A stretch of 64,000 nucleotides of DNA from assembly GCA_963691705.1 (NCBI GenBank), contig OY829540.1, positions 49,822,158-49,886,157 of the forward strand, read 5' to 3'. Position 1 is the first letter of the stretch; every line of letters starts with the position of its first letter. The stretch is from Viola odorata (Eukaryota; Streptophyta; Magnoliopsida; Malpighiales; Violaceae). The notes beneath the pieces are model-generated. The model did no database searches, was not told where the DNA came from, and worked only from the letters and a program-made list of their open reading frames with translations. A program made the translations under genes and the position numbers. This document shows positions 1 through 11,241 of this stretch, in pieces.

Positions 1-364
1 AAGAGGACTTGATGGCCGGCTATGCTTGGCCAAGGTGACTTTGTTGGCTGATTTGGTGTAGGAAAAAATAATATTGTAGAGGGAAACACTAGGTTTTAGC
101 CTTTTGAACAAATCTTGGATCAAAAATTTCCCTTTTCACACAATTTGCAAGAACACCAAGAACAAAATGATGAACACCAAGAACACACTTTTCAGGTTTT
201 GCTCTTTTGATCTAGCACCAGTTGTCACCAATATCACACATTTTACCACATGAACTAGGCAACAAAATCAAACACTTTTGACGCACGAAACTAAGAAAAC
301 TGATATTGATAAGACACGAATAACACCAAGTAAACTCCAAGGCGCCAAAAGCTCCGCTACCACT
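1..364 (-). mobile_element. Element G: internal 5' end of a minus-strand LTR retrotransposon
   Basis: This stretch lies just inside the LTR at 365-1205 and begins (minus strand) with a primer-binding-like site. I see no long open frame, so it is the untranslated leader or a decayed gag start. The rest of the element lies left of the window, so its superfamily cannot be read here. Confidence 0.5.
351..362 (-). other. Primer binding site of element G
   Basis: The minus strand reads TGGTAGCGGAGC two bases after the LTR end (…ATATCA, then AG). It resembles the common plant initiator-Met PBS TGGTATCAGAGC with changes in the middle. The spacing fixes the LTR edge at 365. Confidence 0.55.
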
Positions 365-837
365 TGATATGATCCGACCTAGGATAAGTAAGTCTAATAA
401 TACATGGAGTTTATGAAGGATCTAGCCGATGGAGTTCAATACGAGACTCGAATAATGGATGGACGATTTAACAAACAAGCCGCGAACGAGCAGCGGATAG
501 ATTAATAAAAGAAACGATGGATAGGAGAGATGTTACCCGGAATGATGAATGTAGATAGATGGACTAATAGGAAGTGATGAACAAATGCTAAACTCGTGTT
601 GCTTAAGTCGACGAATAGCAAGCAATGCATAAAGATGTTAAATTATCCCAAATTGTTGTCGAACAAAATACAAGTGATTTCCCGGAGGAAGATCGGGAGG
701 AGTGCTCTCAACTCAAGCGATCTTTCTCCAAGAAGAATTGAAGAGTTTAAGGCCTAGGTGATAATGGAAGGAGTGCTCTCAACTTTACAATTATCACTCA
801 AGTCTAAACTAAAGTCAAATGGAAGAAATACAAAAGC

Positions 838-845
838 TATTTATA
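838..845 (-). promoter_or_regulatory. TATA box in LTR of G
   Basis: The minus strand reads TATAAATA. It divides the LTR into about 360 bp of U3 (right) and about 470 bp of R/U5 (left), which supports the minus orientation inferred from the PBS. Confidence 0.55.
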
Positions 846-897
846 GGTGGGCAAAAGAAAGGCTTGAAAAAGCCCAAAATACGTTCAAGGCCTGAAG

Positions 898-1030
898 TCT
901 GGCGGTATGCCACTCCAGGAAGGAAGTCCCTAGCGGTATACCGCTACACTCGCTTGGAATTGGCCATTTTAATTCAATCCCTGGCGGTATGCCGCCCCAG
1001 TCATGGCATTCCTGGCGGTATGCCGCGAGG
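898..1030. repeat. Four copies of a GGCGGTATGCCGCC-like palindrome
   Basis: A near-palindromic core, GGCGGTATGCC or AGCGGTATACCGCT, recurs near 900, 932, 982 and 1013. It lies in the presumed U3 of element G, upstream of its TATA box, so these may be repeated protein-binding sites. No known factor is assigned. Confidence 0.6.
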
Positions 1031-1205
1031 CTTGGTCTTCAAGCCTCCGATTGGATTTCGATCTTCGAAATGATGGGCAATCAACACCAACGTGCGGCCT
1101 CGTTCTTGGCCAACATCTTGGCTCATCCTAGCCTCAATCCATAGGGTGGTTTGCTTGGCCTTGCTCCGGGTGATTGGTCCTCCTAATGTGGTCGGGACCA
1201 CATCA

Positions 1206-1395
1206 TAGAGTGACATCAACAATCTATCTCCTCCCAGAGTGACATCAATGAATCCTCCTCCCAGAGTGACAGCAACAATCTATCTCCTCCTAGAGTGACA
1301 TCAACGAATCCTCCTCCTAGAATGACATCAAAAGCATACCTCCTCCCAGAGTGACATCAACAAACTTACCTCCTCCTAGAGTGACATCATCACGG
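1206..1395 (+). repeat. Seven-unit tandem repeat near the 3' end of element H
   Basis: Units of about 27-30 bp start with AGAGTGACATCAAC and end with CCTCCTCC or CCTCCTCCT. They lie about 100 bp before the polypurine tract of element H. Tandem repeats in the 3' untranslated region are a known habit of Tat/Ogre-type plant elements and a source of satellite DNA. Confidence 0.8.
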
Positions 1396-1500
1396 TGAGA
1401 TTGAGGTAAGACCTGCTGTGTCATCAAAATTTGGATACGTGGGGGTAACCGTCTTTACTGCTCATCGAATACTTCAATAAGACAGTAAAGAGGGGGCAAC
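1396..1500 (+). other. 3' end of element H interior with polypurine tract
   Basis: The sequence ends AAAGAGGGGGCAAC immediately before the TG of the LTR at 1501. This purine run is the expected plus-strand primer of an LTR element in the plus orientation. Confidence 0.7.
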
Positions 1501-2439
1501 TGTTGATACCCGAATTTTGACGCCGTTTTTAATTAAATTTATCATTTCCGTTATTTCACTCAACTTACTGTCATTTTTAATTAATTTACTATCGTTAGTA
1601 TTTTAAATTCTCATCGCATTTTATCATTGTCATTGTCATCGTCAGCGTTCGAAATCGCATTTTTAATTTTTCGTCACGTATTTTCATTGTTATTATCATT
1701 AATATTTTCAGCCTTCAAAATCACATTTTTAATTATCCGTTAGTCATTTGCTAGTTATTTTTTTATTTTAGGTCATCGCATAAAATTTAGGATTTTTAGT
1801 TTTTTATCACATTTTTTAGCTTTTTTATTTTTTATTATTATTTTTGTTCGAGCTTTTATTGGACCCGAGTAAGTTCGATCGAACAATAGCTCGAACGCAT
1901 TATGTTTTCCATCAACTATTACCTACTCTTTTTTTCATTCACGCCGACCAACTTCGTTTCGCGTAGTTTTCGCCATAACGTCATTTATTTTTTGTCCGAA
2001 CATTTCATGTTTCCGAACGAGAAAATAAACACGTTAAACGAAAAAATTTGTTCATTTGCTGTAGACTGTTAAACTCGTCTTATTTTTCTCTACACGCGGG
2101 CACTTTTGTCTCAAAAATTCAGAATGTTTGCTCACGAAAATGGCTCGAGGCCATTTAAATAAGCTAAAAGGCCAAGTTGATCATCACCGTTGATCTGGTT
2201 GACCAAGGAAAGTCAACCAGATCAACGAGCCTCCAATTAAGTGTGCATGGTACACATGCACCGTGGAAGCGACGCAGCAGCAGAGCAAGCCACTGAGCTG
2301 CTTGCTCTCGTCGCTTCCTGTCCCGTCCGCGATCATCACAACAGCCTAGCCTCGCCACCACGACACCCTAGCTCCGCCAGCATGACGCCCAGCTCCTCCA
2401 CGCGCAGCACCCTTGTCCTCCTTTCACGCGATCTTGGCC

Positions 2440-2447
2440 TATAAATA
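2440..2447 (+). promoter_or_regulatory. TATA box in LTR of H
   Basis: TATAAATA lies in a GC-richer stretch just before the presumed transcription start, consistent with the plus orientation of H. Confidence 0.55.
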
Positions 2448-3164
2448 GGCCACTGCCTTCAACCGAAAAGAACACGAATTCACCCAAGCAAGCCTTGCTT
2501 CTTCTCCCTTTGGACAGATTGCTCATCTTGAGCGATAGTCGCCCCTAGTTTCAAGCATTTCAATAAGTTTTTTCAAGCTTTTCCTTCATTTTTTTATGCG
2601 CTTTCTTTCCTTAATTTATTTATTATCATTTTGATCAAAAAAATTGCTTATATTTATGTCAATAATTCCTATATATGCCATAGATTAAATACATGCTTTT
2701 AATTTTCTTAATCATTAGATAAATCTTGCGAATTAATTAGTTTTCGGTAATTATCATTTTCGTCATTTTTTTGAAATTAAACTTGGTACGGTTTAAACCG
2801 AGATTCTAGGTTCGTACGGTCGGGAAGCCGTCGAGGAGACGAGCATCTCGATACTAAGGTTTTTCGTTTCGGCCACGGTTGGCCGGACCTTGGTCGCCGG
2901 CAGTAGCGTCGGCGATCCAAGGAAGATGACAATGAATAGTGCCATGTTGGGCTCACACGGGAAGAAGAAAGAAAGGTGATGGGCTCGGCCCATCACCATT
3001 AAAAATGTGATTTTTGGGCCAGGAACTATTCCTGGCCCATTTCCTTTATTTTTCAAATTGGGCCCAGCCCATTTTCATTCTTTCCGAGACCTCGGATCAC
3101 ATTTTTCGTAAAATACTCGTATGTTCTGTATGACTATTTTTTCGTAATATTGCTTTAAAACTCC

Positions 3165-3800
3165 GCATCCTATCAACTGTTTAAATTCTTCGCACTTTAA
3201 TTTTCCGCTATTTACTTTCCGCAATTTACTTTCCGTCATTTAATTTACCGCCTATATGGTCGGCGCATTTTTAAATTCCCCAAATCATCAACTGTTTAAA
3301 TTTCCACAAATCATCAACTGCTTTAAATTTCTGCAAATCATCAACTGTTTAAATTTCAGCACATCATCAACTGCTTTAATTTTCTGCAAATCGTCAACTG
3401 TTTAATTTTCTACAAATCGTCAACTGCTTTAATTTTCTGCAAATCATCAATTGTTTAATTCTTCTGCAAATCATCAATTGTTTAATTTTTCTGCAAATAT
3501 CACCTGTTTAATTTTTCTGCAAATCATTAATTTTTCTGCACGTATCAAATCTTTAATTTTTTGTCAAATCATCATTTAAATTTTCGTACGCATCAAATCA
3601 TCATTTAAATTTCTCGCACTTATCAACTGTTATCATATAAATTTCTCGCATGCACTATCATCATTTAAATTTTCCTGCACTTATCAAATCATCATTTAAA
3701 TTTTTGTATGTGTCAAATCACCATTTTTTCTTCGTACTCGTCAAACTATTGTTTAATTTTTCGATAAATATCAACTATTATTTAAATTCTCGCATTCATA
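3165..3800 (+). repeat. Degenerate AAATCATCAACTGTTTAAATTT repeats in LTR H
   Basis: About fifteen diverged units of roughly 30-35 bp, built on AATCATCAACTG followed by TTTAAATTT, run through the U5 part of the LTR. Units are clearest at 3280-3540 and fade outward. The tract is AT-rich and non-coding. Confidence 0.7.
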
Positions 3801-4693
3801 AACTGCTTATTTATTTTTCGAGCTATCACCAACACTCTCATTTTGTAGGTTTAAAATTCAAGCATCGCTTGAAAGTACGCCTTTCTTTCCCTTTTATTTA
3901 TTCAACGCTTTTCCGTAAATATTAATCGCAGACATTATATATAGAATTGCTAGAATTAAAATCAAACCACATGAACAACTTGTTTAAAAGACTTGCTTAA
4001 AATGCCATGTTCGTTTGATTTTAATTTCCGTTTATATTGACTGCATGTATCTGGTGGCTTCGATCCCACATCGGTTTATCATTTCAAAATATCTCTCATT
4101 TAAATTTGTACTATGTTAGCAATCCATGATAGAATCACTTAGTAATTAATTTAATCATGCATGGCCCGATGATGAAAAGAGGGCGCTCATTCAGTCTTAC
4201 GAAAAATTCAGTCACATCACGCTACGGTCAGGAATAATCGATCGGTCTTGAAAACGGTAACCCCGTATAAAAAGATTTTTAAAATGGTAACCCCGTCCAA
4301 CGATTAATTATTTCTGAACGGTCCCGATCATGGAAAAGACTAAAGTGATGATTCCTCTGAGGGCCCCCTTTTAAAAATGCATTTTTATCAAACATCTTTT
4401 AAACACCTCTCCTATCAACCGGTAACCGTTTTCAGATGTGACTCGGGTGCCTAACACCTACCCAAGTCTATAATACGACCCCGAACCTTCGTCTTGGGTT
4501 TAGACCCCTTTTTTTGTGCCTTTAGTTTTATTTATTTTATTTTTTATGCCATGACGATTAGGTTCCCTAAACCTAGAGACAAAATTAGGGTGGCGACTTC
4601 ATTGCATGTTGCAAGGCGTCCTTTTACGCTGAGCATCGTAAGGTCTCAGATTAGTCGTACACTCGTGAATTTTTAAATTTTCGGGGCGCGACA

Positions 4694-4849
4694 TCAGCGA
4701 TGTCCATCGAGAGGAGAAACCCATACGGGACATGATCTCCTCTAGGAAGTTCCACTCAACTCTGTCATAGGCCTTACTCATATCCAACTTGACACTCATC
4801 CACCCTGGTCCAGATCTTTTCATATTCATCCCATGGAAAATCTCCTAGG
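4694..4849 (-). pseudogene. LINE (non-LTR) reverse transcriptase fragment
   Basis: The minus-strand frame (about 4826 down to 4694) contains VKLDMSKAYDRVEWNFL followed by MGFSSRW. This is the conserved block of plant L1-type LINE reverse transcriptase around the first catalytic Asp. Only about 45 residues remain. The right edge joins the EPRV frame near 4850 and the left edge meets the LTR of H at 4693. It is a truncated remnant, presumably older than the insertion of H. Confidence 0.75.
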
Positions 4850-5656
4850 CGATCTTTAGTCTTTTCATAGTATTGTGTTGGCATTATTCCTTCTTGAATA
4901 CAATTTTGGTCGGCTCCTGAGTCTACTAATGCCCAAGTATTTATATGGAATTCTTTGTTTATGATTAAATCTATATCAGTATACCATTTTTGAAATTCTA
5001 TTCTAGAGATTACATTTAGGAAATTTTCTTCTGTGATTCCTAAAGCTTCATTGGCTATTTCTTGATTTAGTTCTTCTAAATTTTTGAGTTGATTATCGTT
5101 TTGTTCTAGCATCATAAATTTTATGTTTAATTTAGCATTTTCTACTTGTAAATTTTTTATATCTATTTTTATTTGTTTTATTTCTTCTTTTAAATCTTGA
5201 GTTGATATTTTAGATTCTTTAGGGGAAAATCTATTAATAATTGTTTTTAAACTATAAGGTTCTATTTCTTTACTTTCTTTTTCTTTTATTATTAAATCTT
5301 TTAATTTATTTAGATAATCTCTTTGTATTTCGGGATCTTCAATTTTTCCTAATATTTCTATCAACATTTCTTTTTCTTTAGTAATTGTGTTTATTTGTTT
5401 ATATACACAAGAGCAAATATTAGTATTTTCTTCTTCAGATTGTTCGTTACTTTCGGATGAGTTATCCTGAATTGGGTCAATTTCCAATTCTTCACTACTA
5501 GTATTTTCTAGGTATAAGTCTTTTTCATCAGTGCTAGAATTTAATAGTTGTATCATTTGATTTTTAAGTTCTTCATCAATTTGAAGTTCTTGAATTTTCT
5601 GTTTCATTCTGCAATTATTTTTATAATGTCGTTTTTGTCCACACTTAAAATAGGTA
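4850..5656 (-). pseudogene. EPRV copy 1: zinc knuckle, spacer and start of protease
   Basis: An open frame of about 277 codons starts near 5607, just downstream of a CCHC-type knuckle at about 5608-5650. The first cysteine of that knuckle is tyrosine here. A Glu/Lys-rich, probably coiled-coil spacer follows, then the aspartic protease motif with D-S-G-A near 4910. The viral similarity ends near 4850, where the frame runs into the LINE fragment. The retroviral-type protease would process the polyprotein. The copy is dead because RT is missing and there are upstream stops. Confidence 0.75.
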
Positions 5657-7067
5657 GGGATTTTATTTTGGTTATTGGGTCTAAATTTATTAAATTGTTT
5701 TTTATAATATTTTCTTTGGTAATTTTTATTAGGTCTTTCCTAATATCTAGGGTTTCTATAATTTTTCCTTATTGATTTTCTTTGTTTTTTATAGTTTCGT
5801 GAAGGAGGTATTATTGTTTCATATCCATATTGAGCACAGAATGATCCTAATTCTTTTCTACTTTGATGAAGTTCATTTTTCATTTTAGCTTTTAGTTTTA
5901 AATCGGTGCAGAGTGCTAGTCCTTCATTATTTATATGTGCTATAATTTCACCATAAGTTAATATTGAATAAGGAATTATTCCACTATAGATATTTTTAAT
6001 TCTAGTTTTTACTTTTTCTGCTAATAGTTTTGGTAGTCCTGAGATAAATTTTTCTTTCTAGAAGGAATGATTACAATCTTCTTTCATGAATATTTTTGTT
6101 AGAAACATATCCTTATACCATCGGAAATCTTGTAGTTTTGGACAAGTTAAATTAACCAGTATTTCTGTTGTTTTTTCCTGAAATTGACTTGGTTCTCCCA
6201 CAAAATATTTTAGTATAGTGTATGCTAATACATTAGTGGCGTCCTCTTTGGATTCATCATTTTCTGTTTTTACCGCATTTATTATTTCTAATTTTTCTTC
6301 TAGAGTGAGATAGTTATCCCACCAACTTTTAAGTTCTCCTGTAAATCCTGAAATAATTATTTGGGCTACATATTTATCTGAATTTCCTCTTGTTTTATAT
6401 GCGGTGGCTGCCATCATCATATTTTCTAACATGGTTATTATATTATGCTCACTTTGTCCATCTAAATTCCATTCTAAAATACTTTGACCATCGTAATTAT
6501 ATTGAGTTCTGGTATTCATATCCTCTGATTGTACATCAGGGAAGGTTGGTCGAGGATAAAAGTGCTTTATTCAAGGTTTTTGGTAATTTTTAGTTCTTAG
6601 TTTATTAATTTCTAATTCTTGAAATTGTTCTGAAATATCTTTTATATCTTGTTCTTCAATTTCTTCTGTTAATACTGAAATTTGGTTTTTAGATCTCATA
6701 TTTATTATATCTAATTTTTTATTTATTATATCTAAATATTCGTCTTCTTTTTTAAATTTAAAATTCATTATTTCAGAATTAGTCATTTCAATTGGTTTGA
6801 ACAAAGGTTGAGTAAGAATGTTCATTTTTTCTTGTTTCTTACTGGTTTCTGCTCCTACTGTAGTACTTTTAAATTGAATAGGTGGAGGAAGATTTGCTTC
6901 TACAGTAGTTATTTTTGTTGCTAAAGTATTTAGCATGAGGTTTGTATAATTATTTTGGTTTTGAATATTTTGAATATCTTTTAGATTTATATCTCTGGTT
7001 TCTTCAGGAATGTGTTTAAATAGTGAGGCTGAAATGATGTTATTATGATGTGTTATATGTACTTCTT
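5657..7067 (-). pseudogene. EPRV copy 1: coat-protein region of polyprotein
   Basis: Frames at 6936-6571 and 6519-6058 belong to one coding region, matched almost residue for residue by copy 2 (19111-19354 and 47057-47574). The segment with YVAQIIISGFTGELKSWWDN is the typical caulimovirid coat/gag core. In-frame stops lie at 6571-6573 (TGA where copy 2 has Arg), at 6058-6060, and near 5740. The part from 6135 down to 5563, including the basic C-terminus and the knuckle, is present here but deleted from copy 2. The region ends at 7067, where element A is inserted. Confidence 0.8.
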
Positions 7068-7707
7068 TGATAACCTTCTACCTGGGGGTAGGACTTTTCT
7101 GTGTTGATTCCACTGTCCATGATGTCCTGGCTGGTGACTGTGTGCCTGCAAAGCGCCGGAGGGGTTCTCCGGCGTCGAACCTCCGACGATCAAGTCAGTA
7201 CCTCGAAACAGTGGGGGTGATCAATCATAGATAGAGTGTCATACCCGTGTATTCGTGTGTCTCCCCATTCTTGTAATTTCTGGCTCCCTTTATAGTAGAA
7301 AGGTAAAGCCCTTTTCCATCAAACCTCACCATTATCTTCATGCTCCACTCATAGGTGTGTGATTTTCGGAGTGGGATTGGAATGTGTGCTATTGGGCCTT
7401 TACGGGGGCCCATTTCAGGAGCAGGTAGGACTTTTTGCGTTCCTATATTATTTAATAACATATGAGAATGTACCTGATATCGTTGACTTTGATTGAGGGG
7501 AAAATTTATATTCTCTCTTTCGTTGGTCTCACACCTCAGTCTTTAGGCCGTCGGCCTTGAGGCTTCATTGATTATTTTCTTAAGCCGTCTGCCTTTCAAC
7601 ACAACTGTGACATAGACACTGCCCAAAGCCGTCGGCCCTTGGTAGACTTGCCTACGTGTAAGCACAAGTGGTCCCCCTTTATGAGGACTTAGTCAAATAT
7701 GTTATCA
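7068..7707 (-). repeat. 3' LTR of element A
   Basis: It is 640 bp and equal in length to the LTR at 16272-16911. A minus-strand TATAAAG box lies at 7288-7294. The 78-residue ORF at 7225-7461 recurs in the other LTR simply because the LTRs are duplicates, and I do not call it a gene. Confidence 0.93.
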
Positions 7708-8273
7708 GAAGCCCAAACGGAAGATAGCCTGAGTGTTTACCAAAGGCGTACAATTCGCAGACGATCGCTGGATTTTGCCAAATTCCGTCGGCTATGGCAC
7801 TTAATTGATTTTCTGGCTGTACTTCAAATGACGTCGTTAAAATTACCAGAAGTTTTTGAATTTCCGTCGGTGCAGTTTTACACGTGTCATTTGTGACTTT
7901 TTTCAAAATTTTCTTGATAAGAGCAAAGATTTTTCCATGAAGCTTCCTTGAGACGCTCAATCGTTTTTCCAAAATTCAAATCTTTTCTCGACTGTCGGAA
8001 CTTTATCTCAACAGTTGCACCCGTCCACGTGTGAAAAGGTGATATGCTGCTCATTCTGCTTGTCTCTTGATGATTGGCCTACGGTTACACGCGTGACTCC
8101 TCTTATAAAGAAAGAAATTTTCCTTTCTTCATACTACTTATTCACTTTCTCTTTCTATCTTTCCTCTTGCTTCGTTCTCTGCCCTCTCTCTTGGTTTAGG
8201 GTTTTTCACTGCCGCCGTCGTGAGCACTTCAGGTACTCATCTTCTCTTTTCCTTCTCTGTTATTCTTTTTATC
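7708..8273 (+). promoter_or_regulatory. Promoter region of the antisense gene of element A
   Basis: This non-coding stretch lies between the 3' LTR and the accessory ATG. A TATAAAG box on the plus strand sits at 8104-8110, about 165 bp before the ATG. A CAGGTACT motif at about 8229-8236 matches similar AGGTAC/T motifs upstream of the other accessory genes. The segment after the LTR, with a variant of the AGCCCAACTGAAAAT motif, resembles the corresponding part of element C near 20016. Confidence 0.55.
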
Positions 8274-8793
8274 ATGTCGAATCCTGCTTCTGATTCTGGA
8301 TCTGATAGTGAACTAAGATTAGGAAAGTCTGTTTCTTCCACTTCTTCTCAGATTAGAGATAAATCTGAGTTAGATAGAGAGCTTAGTCGGTATAATGCCA
8401 CTTTCCCCATAGGTTCTAATTATAGAGTTGCCACCCCGGATGAGAGATTGGATTCTGTTTTTAGGAACAGTAAGAAGTATTTCAGGAGGGTCTTGTATAC
8501 GAAGATGTTTGCTTATGGCTTCCGTCTTCCTACTCATCCCTTAGTCTCTTCTTTCCTTAGCTTTAATAAAATAAATCCCGTCCAGATCACTCCCAATTCT
8601 TGGTCTTATATATACTCCTTCATCCGTCTTTGTAAGATTAAAGAGATTGAACATATTCCTCTTAGGATCTTCCAATACTTTTTTCGTCTTAGGAATGATA
8701 AGGGTACTATCTCCCTCAGTCCACGGGCAGATGATGATTTGAGATGGTTTGTGGGTAGTTTTCAAGGTGCTGAGACATCTGTTAAACATTGGT
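8274..8793 (+). pseudogene. Antisense accessory gene of element A (PF04195-like), truncated
   Basis: The ORF from the ATG at 8274 encodes about 173 residues. A Ser-rich N-terminus is followed by a conserved domain with MFAYGFRLP, NPVQITPNSW and SPRADDDL. The same pattern recurs in the accessory proteins at 22592, 37097, 54470 and 57187. I place it in the putative gypsy-type transposon family (Transposase_28, PF04195), whose function is unknown. The start upstream at 8220 is not in the shared frame. The gene breaks after its KHW motif at 8793, where the pol end abuts, so the linker, introns and coiled-coil tail are missing. Confidence 0.75.
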
Positions 8794-11241
8794 AACCAGT
8801 ATTTCTAAGCTTACCGTCGGAGTCCTCCAAGTGATATGCTCCTTTGCCGACGACGCGCGTGACCCTGTAGGGTCCATCCCAGTTTGGGCTAAGCTTTCGC
8901 ATCTTTTGGCCGGCGGCAATTCTGTTGCGTAATACAAGATCTCCTACTTTGAATAGTCTTTCTTTTACCCGTCGGTTGTGATATTTAGCCATTCTCCTCT
9001 TGTAGCGCAGTGTCCTTAGCAGTGCGTCTTCTCTTATCTCTGGTAAGAGATCTAGATTGGCTCTGAGTCTTTCTCCATTTAATTCCTCGTTGAAATATTC
9101 TATTCGAAGGCTCAAGGCTCCTAATTCAACGGGGGTTACTGCTTCAGTTCCATACACCATTGCAAAGGGTGTTTCTCCTGTGCTTGCTTTGGTGGTCATT
9201 CTGTAAGCCCATAAGACATATGGCAATTCTTCCACCCATTTCCCTTTTGCGCTGTCCAGATTTTTCTTGATCCCACTCAGGATAGTTCGATTTGTGACCT
9301 CCGTTTGGCCATTAGTTTGTGGATGAGCCACCGATGAGAACCTCTGCTTGATTCCCCATTCTTCACATCGTTCTCTGAAGTAAGCACTAGTGAACTGACT
9401 TCCATTATCACTGACAACAATTCGAGGGAGACCGAAACGTATAATAACTTGATTTTTGAAAAAAGACCAAGTTTTTTCTGCTGAAATTTCAGACATGGCT
9501 TGTGCTTCTGCCCATTTGGTGAAGTAGTCCACAGCTACTACAACAAATTTCAATTGACTTTTGGCCTTTGGGAAAGGTCCCACAATATCTATTCCCCATT
9601 GAGCGAATGGACAAGGGCTGATTAATCCCATGATTTCTGCCGACAGTTTCCGAGGAATTTTGCCAAATTCTTGGCACTTCTTGCAAGTTTTTGCAAAATT
9701 ATGGCAATCTTTTCGTATCGTAGGCCACCAAAATCCAGCTCGAAGGACCTGTGCCGCCATCGTTTCACCTGAGACATGCATTCCACATATTCCTTCGTGT
9801 ATTTCACGAAGCGTGAACTGTCCTTCAGATTCTGAAATGCATTTTGCTGCTGGGTGGGAGAAACATCTTTTGATTAACTCTCCGTCATACAATAGACACC
9901 TTTCAGCAAGTTTCAAGATCTTCTTCTTTTCGAAAGGTTCTTCTGGTAGACGGTTGTTCTTGAGATAGTCCACCACTGGTATTCGCCAGTCATTTTCTTC
10001 TTCTCCAAGGTACATCACCACCTGTTCTTCCATGAAAGATGGAATAGATATTTCCTCCAAGAACACCTCTTTTGGAAATATGCCGTCGGGATTTGCTGTA
10101 GTTTTTGCTAACTCGTCAGCCACACCATTTTCTTCTCGTGGAATGTGCTCAATCTTGATGTTGCTTTTCTCTTTAATAAGCTGCAGGATTTGTGTGACTT
10201 TGGCAAGATAACGAACCATTGTCGGATCTCGAGCTTGAGATTGTCCATTGACTTGATCAATGACCAGCTTCGAATCGCCATATATGATGAGACTGATTCC
10301 GTCGGCATTTGAAGTGTTTCTTAGGATTGCTTCTTTCCCAATTCGCAATCCTAAGAGCAAGGCTTCATATTCCGCAGCATTATTGGATAACGGCTTCACT
10401 ATTCTCTGTGCAAATTTTTGCTGGATGCCGTCGGGTCCTTCTATGATTGCACCGGTGCCTGCCATTTCTTCATTTTTGGCTCCGTCTACTTTTATGATCC
10501 ATACAGCTCCTTCGATTCCCGACGGAAGGTGATCTTCATCGACGCTGTGCACGTCTTTTTCGGCCGTCGGCTCCACACTTTGGTTGACAAAGGTGCATTC
10601 TGCCAGGAAATCTGCTAATGCTTGTCCTTTGATTGCCGGTCGAGACTGATATTGAAGGCCAAATTGTTCTAATTCAATAGCCCAAATTACCATTCTTCCA
10701 GAAGTTTCAGGCTTGCGAAAGATTCGTCGTAATGGTTGGTTGGTCAAGACGACTACTGAGTGGGCTTGAAAGTAATTCGTCATCTTTCGAGTGGCTTGAA
10801 TTAAGGCAAATGCGGTTTTCTCTATCTGAGCATACCTTAATTCAGCGTCTTTTAATATTCTGCTCACAAAGTAGATTGGTTTATCCACACATTTTTCTTG
10901 ACGAACCAAAACAACACTAACAACTTCATCTGCAACTCCTAAGTACAAATGCAGCGTGTCTCCTTTCTCCGGTCTTGCCAGCAACAGCTCGGAGGAAAGG
11001 TATTTCTTCAATTCCGTGAAAGCTTCTTCGCATTCTTCGTTCCATCCGAATGGAGCCTTCTTTCTCAGGAGCTTAAAAAATGGTAAACATTTTTCTCCTT
11101 GCTTTGAAATAAAGCGGCTCAAAGCAATCACCCTTCCCGTCAGCCTTTGTACTTCCTTAACATTTCGTGGAGGTTCCAACTCCAAAATTGCTTGAAGTTT
11201 CTTCGGGTTGGGCTGGATTCCTTCTTTGCTGATTACATACC
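8794..11241 (-). pseudogene. Element A pol C-terminal half: RT end, RNase H, aRNase H, integrase
   Basis: The minus-strand frame is open without stops. In order it encodes the end of RT (GIQPNPKKLQAI), the native RNase H, an archaeal-type RNase H with KVDGAK, AEYEALLLGL, YGDSKLVIDQ and NGVADELAK, then integrase. Integrase has a zinc region (H..H..CKKC), the catalytic Asp in GIDIVGPFP, the second Asp in SDNGSQF and Glu in NGQTEV. The second RNase H is diagnostic of the Tat lineage. RT is split from its N-terminal part by the insertion at 11242-12821. The last residues (near 8800) diverge, and the usual WN..LK.YY ending is lost at a deletion junction with the accessory gene. Confidence 0.9.

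Larger units (their letters stand above)
365..1205 (-). repeat. 5' LTR of element G
   Basis: On the plus strand the segment begins TGATATGATCC and ends ACCACATCA, giving TG...CA ends in both directions. A PBS-like site adjoins the left end and a minus-strand TATA box lies in the middle. It stops where the tandem repeats of element H begin, so G inserted at the edge of that array. The target duplication cannot be checked because the other LTR is outside the window. ORFs inside (819-1073, 1001-1222) look fortuitous. Confidence 0.55.
1501..4693 (+). repeat. Long 3' LTR (3.2 kb) of plus-strand element H
   Basis: The LTR begins TGTTGATACCCG directly after the polypurine tract and ends GGGGCGCGACA. 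A TATA box at 2440 puts U3 at about 950 bp and R/U5 at about 2.2 kb. Very long LTRs with these termini fit large Ty3/gypsy elements of the Ogre/Tat type, but no coding domain of H is in the window. The 5 bp after it (TCAGC) should be the target duplication; its partner is outside. ORFs at 2164-2444, 2793-3056 and 3650-3925 look like chance frames. Confidence 0.7.

Noticed and set aside
1206..1395. Regular repeats resembling a CRISPR array
   Set aside because: The units are contiguous with no unique spacers of constant length, and the context is a plant retrotransposon 3' end.
2164..3925. Several ORFs of 60-90 codons
   Set aside because: All lie inside the long LTR of element H, in AT-rich or low-complexity sequence, with no conserved motif.
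7225..7461. A 78-residue ORF repeated at 16429-16665
   Set aside because: It is conserved only because the two LTRs of element A are near-identical duplicates. It overlaps the LTR promoter on the transcribed strand and has no recognisable protein features.
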